A DNA stretch of 30,830 bases from Nemertoderma westbladi (Eukaryota; Xenacoelomorpha; Nemertodermatida; Nemertodermatidae), in the NCBI GenBank assembly GCA_032718475.1, contig JAUCBJ010007640.1, positions 1 to 30,830 on the forward strand. The letters are read 5' to 3'. Position 1 is the first letter of the stretch, and each line of letters opens with the position of its first letter. Under the pieces are notes generated by a model. It was not told the DNA's origin. It did not search any database and worked only from the letters and a program-made list of their open reading frames with translations. Below, piece by piece: positions 1-8,759 of the stretch. A program made the position numbers and the translations under genes.

Positions 1-599
1 ACTCTACTCCTAACCAGCCATTGGTAGATCACCATCTGCCTGGTCAGGCCATATACCCCTGCAGCCAAGTATATGGGTCCTTAATCCAGGACCAAGGGCG
101 TCCTTATCCCAGAACGAAGGGGGTCCTAGTTACAGGACCAGATTTGCCCTAGTAAGAGGGTCTATGCAGCTACAGGTGGCACCTCCTTTATGCTGCATGG
201 AGGTGGCAAGTTTTCTTGATCAATGACCTAGAATACCTGACCTGACCTGAATTACTGATGTACTGTATGTATAGGGCCATATAGGGCAACTGCATATTAT
301 GAAACCGGTACTGTTTTGTAATGAATATGGTGTATGTTTTGTTGTTATGGGAATATACGTCCTTTTTTTAATTATTTTATTTTGATATTTGTAGTGTAAA
401 TAAGAAGGGGAACGAAATAAGTGGTGGCTTGGTGGCGACAGTCCCCAAATAAGTAAGAGGGGGTTTGGGGCGTCAATCCCCAATAAAAAACAGCTGTACA
501 TTATGTAATGTATGTACTGTACTGTATAATTATTAATTGCGTTTGTGTTTGTTTTCTATGGTATTTTTTACCTTTCTACAGTACTGTATTATTTATCAG
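1..599. other. Non-coding, repeat-like stretch
   Basis: No gene is recognised. The first ~230 bases are more GC-rich than what follows and hold about three imperfect copies of a ~24-bp unit (roughly 77-150, each with a GTCCT...CAGGACC-type core), which suggests the edge of an unclassified repeat. From about 230 on the sequence is AT-rich. A short block at 463-482 (GGGG-TTT-GGGGCGTCAATCCCC) resembles the G-tract/TTGACGC repeats found elsewhere in the window. Open frames here are short and have no family resemblance. Confidence 0.4.
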
Positions 600-1517
600 T
601 TCAATTTTACTTATCTTAATTGTACATTGATTATGTATGCAGTAACCCATGGCAACGACACGTTTAGGAACAACGTTCTGTCCCCGCAGTTCCGATACTG
701 AAACCTGTTCCGTTTTTGGAACCGGTTCTGACTCACACACGACGGGTTGTCTTAAAGCTTTCGTTAGCACGAGATTAAACTCAGCGTTAGTCACACCACC
801 CGGTGCGACGGCGTTCAGTACGCCGTCCACACAGCCCGCTCCATCGAGTAAATGATCAAGTCGACCAGATCTGAAATGTGGATCCACGGATAGAACTGGT
901 CTCCGGACACAATCCGTCTACCCAGACCGCGTGAGGGACTCCCCAACTTAGCGAGCACACCCCCTTCCCGACCCAGAACCATACCGATACGGAGGATAAT
1001 TTGTCTCGTCCGTTGACTCTGCAGGGTGATGCTCGTGTCCTGTGTTGACAGTTCGTTTGCGTTTTCTCTCTCCGCGGTAGTTTAGCTGCCGCCTCCCATG
1101 CAGCGCACAGCTCCGCAAAAGGGCTTCCCAGACCCCCTGGGGATTCCTCATCATAAACAGCGGTCAAACTCGGTGGGTAGAAACCTACTGTACAGCCGCT
1201 GACGAAATCCACGCGCTAGGTGGCGTCTGTAATCCAGAGATAGCAGAGGCCAGTAGTTTAGTGGTTGATATGCGACTATCTACGACTGCGGTCCACTCAG
1301 ACGATATAACGTTGGCCCCTTGGAGTCCGATAACGGCATCACAGATAGGAAGTCCGTCGCTCTCGACTTTGTTCCAAGTCATCCAGTCCGACCCGTTATC
1401 ACTCGTTCGGGACAGCACAATCACACGATGGCCGTGTTTCCGTAACGATTTGGTGAGGACCTTGCCAATGATACCTGTACCCCCTCCAACCACCACTGTC
1501 ATAGGCGGCGACGTCAT
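600..1517 (-). pseudogene. SDR39U1-like epimerase-family pseudogene (intronless, frameshifted)
   Basis: The minus strand reads as a broken copy of the SDR39U1/YfcH-type epimerase family, extended short-chain dehydrogenases that bind NAD(P). From about 1517 the first frame has the Rossmann motif (VVVGGGTGIIG) and family strings such as SRT, GLPICDAV, DSRIST and PPSAWISS. A frame change near 1200 leads to GFYPPSL, YDEESPGG and WEAAAKLPR. A third frame at ~1050-820 gives GMVLGREGG and GDQFYPWIHISDL. A fourth at ~830-620 gives DGVLNAVAPGGVTNAEF, LRGQNVVPKR and MGY. The blocks are in family order with no introns, but at least three frameshifts and internal deletions separate them: part of the first block, after GANV, is missing, as is the stretch before LRGQNVVPKR. 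Family identity is by pattern recognition. A retrocopied (processed) pseudogene is most likely; sequencing indels in a real single-exon gene are the alternative. Confidence 0.75.
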
Positions 1518-2166
1518 CTGGGCGTGTAAATACGGCCACTGATATTATAGGTATGTCTTTGTTGTTCAAGAACTTAACTCTCACCCATATCAAGGGAACC
1601 GCGAACAAATTTCAGTACCAACATTTTTTAAGGATGAATTGGGCTCGCCAATGCCACTGTTCACCTTCAGTACAACATACTGTAGTATGCAATTATAATG
1701 TTGGTTATGAGTGTTGCCAGGCAACAAGTTGCCTGGCAATTTGTTGGCCGCAATTTTTAAAGATGTTTTCTAAATAATGAAGTAAGCAAACTTTTGAAAA
1801 CATTTTTACTAACTTACAACTCTTACAACAATTAATAATAATCTTTATAACAATACTTTATAATATAGTTGTCTAGTATGTCATTTGAGTTGCATCGCGC
1901 AGATGAAAAACAACTTTAGAACGTCGAATTTCAGCTACCGGTAATTCTAAATACGTTTGTCTTTAGACTTTAAATTCTCAACCACAGGACAAAATTTGAC
2001 GTAGAAGATCCAATATAATATAATAACTGAAATGAAGTTATATTGTGAAAATTATGTTGATACCTAGGCCTACATTAATTGTTTTGTGACACAAGTTATG
2101 AAAGAGAATCTTTTAATTAATTTAAAAACTTATAACTTTAATTCCACGCAAATATATCGAAAAAAA
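1518..2166. other. Intergenic, includes 3' flank of receptor 1
   Basis: AT-rich sequence with no recognised gene. Apart from the hairpin at 1714-1739 it contains a TAGGCCTA octamer (2065-2072). On the minus strand, ATTAAA-type polyadenylation hexamers at about 2112-2117 and 2137-2142 lie 25-55 nt past the receptor stop codon and could serve its transcript; this is positional inference only. Confidence 0.4.
1714..1739. repeat. Perfect 12-bp hairpin, 2-nt loop
   Basis: TTGCCAGGCAAC (1714-1725) and its exact reverse complement GTTGCCTGGCAA (1728-1739) are separated only by AA, making a near-perfect 26-bp palindrome in otherwise AT-rich DNA. It lies between the SDR pseudogene and the 3' end of the first receptor gene and belongs to no recognised transcript. 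It may be a remnant of a mobile element end. Confidence 0.6.
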
Positions 2167-3306
2167 TTAGTTGTAAATAATAAAGTAAACAATATTGCTG
2201 ATGATGTAGGCGATGGGGTAGACAATTCGTGCAAACTTCTCAACCAAAACAGCTGGATTTCTCCTCCTAAAATCCTGTGCGTTTCGTTTCGTGTACATTT
2301 TCTCGATATTTAAAACCAGTGCAAATTCCATCAAAGCTGATAATACAAAAAAAATTGAAACGACAAAAATCACATCAATAGAACGAATGTATGCCACTTT
2401 AGGGACGTCGTGATAAGTGTTTACTATCAGCACCATAAGCGTCAATGTTATGTTGACCCCAAAAGCGCAACGGGCCGCTATAGCTTTCCTATCTACCCAA
2501 AATGTTACGTACGACAAAGCAATAATGGCATTTAAAGGTAGAAAAACTGTAACAACTTCACTTTGAAATATTCGTTTTAGTTTAAAACCAATAAAGAGTT
2601 GAGTAAAATTACCAAACATATCGTAGCTTTGTATTTTACGAATAACATCCAAATCAGAAGTTTCAATGGATTTGTATTCATTTAGTGGTTTTGTAGCTTT
2701 TGTATCCGTTTTGACGATTTCTGCCCCCATATTTCCACTTCCCTTAATAAAATACAACTTTACATCGCTTACATTGTAGGAATAACTTTCGAATATTATA
2801 TTGCAATGCTGAGTGTCAAATGGATAGTAAGTTAGATCAAAGACACATCCAACAGTTGTGTCCACCATTATAGATAACGTGACGTCACCGTTAGGGGAGA
2901 GTAACACAATAATGTTGTCGTTGAGGGTCGGGTTTAGAAATGATTCGCGTCGGAATGCGTTTGTTATGTAGAGACTCGGGGTCCATAAAAACGACAATAA
3001 TTGAGGGTTGAACGACGTTGATTGGTTGTTCATACTGTCAGACACAGCCAATCGGTGATCGTTCCAGAATATTCTCAGATATAAAGACGCCCGATACGTC
3101 ATCTTTACTATGTTTATTTCTCCTATTCGCGATATACCAATGTTGATACCGACATTAAGGGGTTCGGTTCCTATCTTCGGAATTCGCATTTTGTTGTAAA
3201 GATTTGGGTCGTTTAATATTCTATCGAAGCTGATAGGCGGTTCTGTTGAAGAGATGGTTGTCATAGAGACGAACAATATAATAGAGAATAACAAGGCTGC
3301 TCTCAT
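2167..3306 (-). CDS. Cys-loop ligand-gated ion channel subunit, miniature type (receptor 1)
   Basis: A 379-residue pentameric ligand-gated channel subunit in one uninterrupted frame. Visible in order: signal peptide (residues 1-21); extracellular domain with LRIFWNDHRL (77-86) and a loop-A segment WTPS (108-111) where most family members have W-x-P-D; Cys-loop C154-C168 with 13 residues between and the FD...YPFD core; sequons at N94, N178 and N233; M1 (~250-271); M2 (~279-297) preceded by AAR and with the 9' Leu at 288; M3 (~309-333); only ~25 residues of M3-M4 loop; M4 (~359-377), after which the protein ends. There is no Glu before M2, so an anion channel is inferred; the ligand is unknown. 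The frame extends upstream to an ATG at 3405, but that stretch is LINE tail, and the signal peptide and both paralogues support 3306. Residues 12-199 are nearly identical to receptor 2. Confidence 0.92.
   Translation of the reverse strand: MRAALLFSIILFVSMTTISSTEPPISFDRILNDPNLYNKMRIPKIGTEPLNVGINIGISRIGEINIVKMTYRASLYLRIFWNDHRLAVSDSMNNQSTSFNPQLLSFLWTPSLYITNAFRRESFLNPTLNDNIIVLLSPNGDVTLSIMVDTTVGCVFDLTYYPFDTQHCNIIFESYSYNVSDVKLYFIKGSGNMGAEIVKTDTKATKPLNEYKSIETSDLDVIRKIQSYDMFGNFTQLFIGFKLKRIFQSEVVTVFLPLNAIIALSYVTFWVDRKAIAARCAFGVNITLTLMVLIVNTYHDVPKVAYIRSIDVIFVVSIFFVLSALMEFALVLNIEKMYTKRNAQDFRRRNPAVLVEKFARIVYPIAYIISNIVYFIIYN
2717..3275 (-). repeat. Gene-conversion block, copy A (extracellular domain of receptor 1)
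   Basis: This 559-bp block aligns without gaps to 9319-9877 (constant offset 6602). I count eight substitutions, at 2738, 2801, 2854, 2969, 2980, 2988, 2990 and 3184: four synonymous, four changing a residue. Both ends are abrupt. At 3276 the signal-peptide sequences diverge, and below 2717 protein identity falls to about 69%. Confidence 0.85.
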
Positions 3307-3403
3307 TGTTACAAAAAATAAAGTGGGATGCCAAACTGTAAATGTAAGAATCCAAACAACTAATGTGTCGTAACTAAGTTCAACCGTGCAACATGCAGCG
3401 CGC

Positions 3404-3779
3404 ATTAAGAATGCTATGTCGGCTTATCAACAAAGTTGCACCGCCACAACTCCCTATCCCCCATGACTTTCGCGAGATTATCCGCATAAGGCCAGTGTCC
3501 TTTAGGAGGCGTCTCAAAGAAGTCATGGGCTGTCAACCGTAGTTATGGTGGATAGTTATAATTCCATGGGGCTGCCAAATCACAAGATTTTGCTCAGGCT
3601 GGTCCTCACGGCGAAAACAATGTCCTGCAAGGCGGAGGCGGCTTTGTTCTAGTGTCAAGCTTGGGGGAACAAATGAGACACCTCCAATGTTATATAGTGT
3701 CTGGTTGGAGATGTGTGCATTTGTACTTAACACAGTAAACCCGACGTAGCATTCTTGTGAATGTGCCATCCAGAGATTT
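3404..3779 (-). mobile_element. LINE fragment A, 3' part (ORF2 C-terminus and tail)
   Basis: The minus strand encodes the C-terminal end of a LINE ORF2: LDGTFTRMLRRVY, ISNQTLYNIGG, RLAGHCFRREDQ and LVIWQPHG, then a shifted frame encoding the D-x-P-MT-F-L-R-R-type tail. It is homologous base by base to the plus-strand fragment at 7255-7571, sharing the terminal GCATTCTTAAT (here 3404-3414). It carries frameshifts and has lost EN and RT, so it is dead. It lies 98 bp upstream of the receptor 1 start codon, so LINE sequence probably forms part of that gene's promoter or 5' UTR. Its upstream continuation is at 4161-4300, beyond an insertion. Confidence 0.8.
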
Positions 3780-4160
3780 ATATTTGAATGGGAAAAATAT
3801 CGAAATGATGCCGTTCATGGCGTATCCATAGTTATAACTTCAGGGATAATGACTGTAGAAAGGGTCTATAGCCACGGTTAACAAAAACAGTTTATATTTA
3901 TATGGCCATTTCATCCTCACGGACGTTTATTTATTATGCCACGCTATATCGGAATTTGGTGGCATAATAATTAGTTGTACCGTATTTTAAATTTAATATT
4001 ATGGTTTAGCTTTATACATTAAATTGTGTTTTATTGTTGTATCATTTATTTTAATTTATTTACTGAAGACGTCCGTGAGGATGAAAAGGCCATATAAATA
4101 GAAACTGTTTTTGTTCCATGGCATTATACTCTTTCTCTAGTCATTATCCCTGTGGTTATA
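3780..4160. mobile_element. Foldback MITE inserted in LINE fragment A (12-bp TSD)
   Basis: A 381-bp non-coding insertion flanked by ATCCAGAGATTT (3768-3779) and ATCCAAAGATTT (4161-4172), a 12-bp target duplication with one mismatch. It splits the LINE exactly at the codons for K-S-L-D. Inside are long inverted arms: 3831-3926 pairs with 4069-4160, including AACAAAAACAGTTT, ATGGCC and CATCCTCACGGACGT blocks. A second 12-bp perfect hairpin lies in the centre (TTATTATGCCAC at 3932-3943 with its complement at 3959-3970). The outer 51 bases on the left (3780-3830) have no partner. Long arms plus a 9-12-bp duplication resemble Mutator-type foldback elements, but the superfamily is inferred. Confidence 0.75.
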
Positions 4161-4300
4161 ATCCAAAGATTTGGTGTCCTCAGCAGTTAGAGCCCAACAT
4201 GGACTCCCATATAAGAGTACTGGAACTACTGCTGCTCTAAATAATTGGACCTTAATTCAGATGATTTTCTGATGACTTCCAAAAGGGGTGGATGACCTTG
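4161..4300 (-). mobile_element. LINE fragment A, upstream part (RT thumb region)
   Basis: Minus-strand translation gives FWKSSENHLN, then after a one-base shift VQLFRAAVVPVLLYGSPCW followed by ALTAEDTKSLD. This is the conserved post-catalytic thumb region of LINE reverse transcriptases (usually ...VLLYGCETWTLT...KSLDG). It joins directly in sequence to the LINE fragment at 3404-3779 once the MITE is removed. The upstream limit near 4300 is approximate, because recognisable coding sequence fades there. Confidence 0.75.
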
Positions 4301-4537
4301 GGGTGTTTAGGAGGGGGTCAAGTTCTCAACAACATCGTAATTATTAATTTAGGCCTACGAATAAATATTAAAATAAAACCGAAGGATTAAACTAATTCCA
4401 ACATTATAATGTTTTGAGACTTGTGTTGGATGATAAATGTTAAACATGGCAATGTACAATAAGTAGGTCTGCCAGACAGACATGAATGCCGGAAAGAAAA
4501 TACCTGTTTTGCTATATTATTTAATCAGACGAATGAA
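4301..4537. other. Unassigned spacer
   Basis: AT-rich, with no gene or RNA recognised. It contains a TAGGCCTA octamer at 4350-4357. Confidence 0.3.
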
Positions 4538-4942
4538 GGTAATACTAGTGTGGAGCTAGCCTTGTAAGTGGATGAACGTTGGCGTTGAGAGGTAATACTA
4601 ATGTGGGGCTAGCCTTGTAAGTGAATGAACGTTGGCGTTGAGAGGTAATACTATTGTGGGGCTAGCCTTGTAAGTGGATGCACGTTGGCGTTGAGAGGTA
4701 ATACTACTGTGGGGCTAGCCTTGTAAGTGGATGAACGTTGGCGTGGAGAGGTAATACTAATGTGGGGCTAGCCTTGTAAGTGAATGAACGTTGGCGTTGA
4801 GACGTAATACTACTGTGGGGCTAGCCTTGTAAGTGGATGAACGTTGGCGTTGAGAGTTAATATTGGTGTGGGGCGGCTAGCCTTGTAAGTGGATGGACGT
4901 TGGCGTTGAGAGGTAATACTAAAGAGGGGCTAGCCTTGCAAT
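4538..4942. repeat. Tandem array, 53-bp unit, about 7.5 copies
   Basis: Units begin with GGTAATACTA at 4538, 4591, 4644, 4697, 4750, 4803, 4856 and 4912. Each continues through a GGGGCTAGCCTTGTAAGTG core to GAACGTTGGCGTTGAGA. The period is exactly 53 bp until the last full unit, which has a 3-bp insertion (56 bp). Copies differ at a few positions. The array is non-coding; the GCTAGC palindrome is kept in all copies. Confidence 0.95.
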
Positions 4943-5728
4943 GATGAACTTCTTCTTTGGTAGTGACACATAAGTAATTGTTTTTAAAAAATTTAATTGG
5001 TAAAAATGCACACATCTCTCTTTCGATAAAACGAAATTGGGGACGGCTGGGGGTCAATAGTGTGACCAATGTTTATTGTATTGTAGAAATAAAATATTGC
5101 ATTAAAATCTTCTTAAATGTTGAAAACAAACCATTAAGTTACAAATAACCTAAAAATATTTGGGAGAAAGAATTCAAAAAGGGTTGCTTTTTTTGCATAA
5201 ACTTTATATTAATTATAATAAAACATTGTACTGTAATATCTACAAATAATAGTAGCTTTACGAGAAAAGCATATGTCAGTCAGTTAGGAACAGATGGGCG
5301 ACCGACAAAACGTAGGCCTATTGATTACTATGAATTATTAACTATATGTTATGTTACTGTTTGCTCTGAAAGGGATCCTATCAATAAATTGCTCATCCTT
5401 TATTAATAAATTGAATAAACCGCTTCGTTTGTCTCTACACGGCATAAAGTAATGTAGACATCATTAGAAACCCGGAGAACGTAATTCCTCTTATAATTAA
5501 ATCTTTCCTTATTTTCAGGAATACATTTACCCAAAGATCGCGCAGCTTACTGTATCTCTTTACTTGTATATATAGGATTTTTTATCCTAATCCCATAGAT
5601 ATAAAGTAAAGGTTGATCCTGAAACTGAAACGTAATTAAAAGTTTATAATCTTTACGTTGCAACGAAATTTTGAGATGAATTCTGATTTCCCATTTACCA
5701 ATAAAATTGATGTTGGCGACGAACACTT
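4943..5728. other. Unassigned AT-rich DNA
   Basis: No gene, RNA or recognisable element. Short frames here lack family resemblance. One TAGGCCTA octamer sits at 5313-5320. Confidence 0.3.
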
Positions 5729-7258
5729 GCAGTTCACAGCCCAGTGCCCTGTTCACTACGCAATTTACAGTGTAAGCTGCACAGTGCCATGTACACTACA
5801 CAGTTTACAGTGTAAGCTAAAGATGCACAGTGCCCTGTACACTACACAGTTTACAGTGTAAGCTAAAGATGCACAGTGCCCTGTACACTACACAGTTTAC
5901 AGTGTAAGCTAAAGATGCACAGTGCCCTGTACACTACACAGTTTACAGTGTAAGCTAAAGATGCACAGTGCCCTGTACATTACACAGTTTAAAGTGTAAG
6001 CTAAAGATGCATAGTGCCCTGAACACTACACAGTTTACAGTGTAAGCTAAAGATGCACAGTGCCCGTACACTACACAGTTTACAGTGTAAGCTGCACAGT
6101 GCCCGTACTGTATACTACACAGTTTACAGTGTAAGCTGTACAGTGGCCTGTACACTACACAGTTTACAGTGTAAGCTGATACAGTGCCCTGTACACTACA
6201 CACTTTACAGTGTAAGCTGCACAGTGCCCTGTACACTACACAGTTTACAGTGAAAGCTGCACAGTATCCCTTACATTACACAGTTTACAGTGTAAGCTAA
6301 AGATGCACGTAGTGCCCCTGTACACTACACAGTTCGCAGTGTAAGCTGCACAGTGCCCGTACACTACACAGTTTACAGTATAAGCTGTACAGTGGCCTGT
6401 ACACTACACAGTTTACAGTGTAAGCTGTACAGAGGCCTGCTCACGACACAGTTTACAGTGTAAGCTGCACAGTGCCCGTACACTACACAGTTTACAGTGT
6501 AAGCTGTACAGTGGCCGGTACACTACACAGTTTACAGTGTAAGCTGTACAGTGGCCTGTACACTACATAGTTTACAGTGTAAGCTGATACAGTGCCCTGT
6601 ACTGTACACTACACACTTTACAGCGCAAGCTGCACAGTGCCCTGTACACTACACAGTTTACAGTGAAAGTTGCACAGTCTCCCTTACATTACACCGTTTA
6701 CAGTGTAAGCTAAAGATGCACGTAGTGCCCCTGTACACTACACAGTTCGCAGTGTAAGCTGCACAGTGCCCGTATACTACACAGTTTACAGTAAGCTGTA
6801 CAGTGGCCGGTACACTACACAGTTTACAGTGTAAGCTGTACAGTGGCCTGTACACTACATAGTTTACAGTGTAAGCTGATACAATGCCCTGTACTGTACA
6901 CTACACACTTTACAGCGCAAGCTGCACAGTGCCCTGTACACTACACAGTTTACAGTGAAAGTTGCACAGTCTCCCTTACATTACACAGTTTACAGTGTAA
7001 GCTAAAGATGCACGTAGTGCCCCTGTACACTACACAGTTCGCAGTGTAAGCTGCACAGTGCCCGTATACTACACAGTTTACAGTGTAAGCTGTACAGTGG
7101 CCGGTACACTACACAGTTTACAGTGTAAGCTGTACAGTGGCCTGTACACTACATAGTTTACAGTGTAAGCTGATACAGTGCCCTGTACTGTACACTACAC
7201 ACTTTACAGCGCAAGCTGCACAGTGCCCTGTACACTACACAGTTTACAGTGAAAGTTG
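5729..7258. repeat. Satellite-like tandem array of 38-46-bp quasi-palindromic units
   Basis: About 1.53 kb of units built on CACTACACAGTTTACAGTG followed by TAAGCT. In the left part the unit is 46 bp with an AAAGATG spacer (for example 5821 to 5867); to the right it is 38-41 bp. Each unit holds self-complementary cores such as TTACA-G-TGTAA, and many carry CTGTACAG. From about 6551 a higher-order repeat appears: matching multi-unit blocks begin at 6551, 6843 and 7137 (spacing 292 and 294 bp). Both strands stay open in several frames because of the repeat, giving false frames rich in Cys, Leu, Tyr and Thr. The right end runs straight into a LINE fragment. Confidence 0.95.
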
Positions 7259-7571
7259 CATCAACGAACATCTCCAATCAGACTATATACAACCTTGGAG
7301 GTGTTCCATTAGTCTCCTCTAGCTTGACACTTGAACGGGACCGCCTCAGCTTTACAGGACATTGCTTTCGCCGTAAGGACCAGCCAGTGCATAATCTTGT
7401 ACTTTGGCGTTCTCATGGAGAAAATAAGCATGGTGGACAGCCCATGACTTTCTTGAGACGCATCTTAAACGACACTCGCCTTGAAGATGCGGATGATCAA
7501 GCAAATGTTATGGGTGATAAGGGAGTTGTGGAGGCGCAATTTTGTCGACAAGCCGGCACAGCATTCTTAAT
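7255..7571 (+). mobile_element. LINE fragment B, 3' end (ORF2 C-terminus)
   Basis: Plus-strand translation gives ISNQTIYNLGG, SSLTLERDRLSFTGHCFRR, DQPVHNLVLW, a GGQPMTFLRRIL segment and DTRLEDADD, the typical last ~100 residues of a LINE ORF2 downstream of RT. It is homologous to fragment A (3404-3779, opposite strand) and ends at the same GCATTCTTAAT. It begins abruptly at the last unit of the tandem array, so it is 5'-truncated or was cut by array growth. No start codon or upstream domain is present; it is not a host gene. Confidence 0.8.
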
Positions 7572-8759
7572 ATATATGTAAAATATGTAATGCAGCTGCA
7601 ATGCAGCATGCCGATAGTAGTGGTAGTAGTAGTGTGCTGTACTCTGTATAACAGTGCGCTATACACACAGTGTAGTGTTCAAACCATAAAGACTAAAAGC
7701 TCATAAGATCGCCCACCCAAATAGTCGATAAAGGAGGAGGGGGTGGGGGGGGGGGGGCTTGACGCAAATCCCATCTCTGGATCCATCAGCACTCCACTAT
7801 GATTATCCAGGCCTTCAGTTTACAAGTTGCACTTACTGTAGAATAGCTCAGGTCAACGTAAATTAACTTATACGCGGCCCATTTGGGCCACAACAAAACA
7901 AACTTTTCTAACATTGACTTCTATGGGCAAAAACTGTGTTGTGAAAAAGTGGTGAATTTGAAGTGAAGTTGCAACATAGAAACATTTCATTGTTAATCAC
8001 TTCTAAGGCACTGCCTGTTTCCAAACAATCAACCCGGTCCTGTTATAATTCACTGAATCTGGCTTACAATTACACCGTCATAATTATATGAATAATTCCG
8101 TCGCCGTAATCCTATTCCCCTATACCGTCTACGTAGTGTACGTTCAGATATACAGGGCAACCATTATTTAGTTTCAGTATCAATACGTTGTATTGCTTAT
8201 ATAGCAAGCCATATTTAAAGTATGTCAACGCTAGAGTTTCCCAGTTCATCATGCAGTTTCAGACAGACGGTTGTTACACTGGCGCCAAACAAGGGTAAAT
8301 CAGAAACGAAATAGCAATCGAAATTGTGACGTCATAATGTGACGTGGATTTATTAAAGTTTTATTTTGACTTTTAATTTGGTGAAAAGAGACTTTAAAGT
8401 ATTTTGTTATTTAAATGTGGCTTGAAGAATTCCACGTCTTTTTAACGTTACATGTTGACATCACAGTTTTATATCGAAGGTAAAATTTTGGTCTTAAATT
8501 GTTACGCAAAAATGTGACGTGAAGAATTTTACTTTGTCCGTTTTGGTGCCTTTATTTATAATTATTGTGGAATATTATTTTATTTCGAAGTTCTTTACCT
8601 GCACTTGGCGTAATATTAAATATATAAAGTTCTTTTAAATTATTACTTGAAAAAATATCAAGTAAATTTCATGTTAAATTTCGTATTTTACTTGAATAAT
8701 TTATTCAACAATTTAGTTTTTAGTTCAATTCAATTTAGTTTAACATAAAACACGATACT
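7572..8759. other. Intergenic, with poly-G repeat and 3' flank of receptor 2
   Basis: No gene recognised. A run of 13 G at 7745-7757 is followed by CTTGACGCAAATCCCATCTC, a motif repeated inversely at about 29597-29617. A consensus CRE palindrome TGACGTCA lies at 8327-8334, with further TGACGT cores near 8340 and 8515; no promoter is assigned to them. The stretch from about 8360 to 8759 is very AT-rich. On the minus strand, AATAAA at 8700-8705 lies about 55 nt past the receptor 2 stop codon. Confidence 0.5.
8700..8705 (-). promoter_or_regulatory. Candidate polyadenylation signal for receptor 2
   Basis: The plus strand reads TTTATT, giving a canonical AATAAA on the minus strand about 55 nt downstream of the stop codon at 8760-8762. 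The spacing suits a short 3' UTR. In AT-rich DNA a chance hexamer is quite possible. Confidence 0.4.

Noticed and set aside
3307-3405. 33-codon N-terminal extension of receptor 1 to an upstream ATG at 3405
   Set aside because: The extension reaches LINE tail sequence and would bury the signal peptide; receptors 2 and 3 start at the position equivalent to 3306.
4538-7258. CRISPR-like repeat arrays
   Set aside because: Units are head to tail with no unique spacers, and the context is an animal genome.
5658-7322. Cys/Leu/Tyr-rich open frames of 60-95 codons across the satellite array
   Set aside because: They are translations of the tandem repeat in several phases and on both strands, with no consistent start or end.
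7249-7581. 110-codon frame as a host gene
   Set aside because: The sequence is the C-terminal end of a LINE ORF2, matched by a second copy at 3404-3779, and its first codons come from the satellite.
8327-8334. CRE palindrome TGACGTCA as a promoter element
   Set aside because: It lies 3' of receptor 2 and no gene starts nearby; a chance match cannot be excluded.
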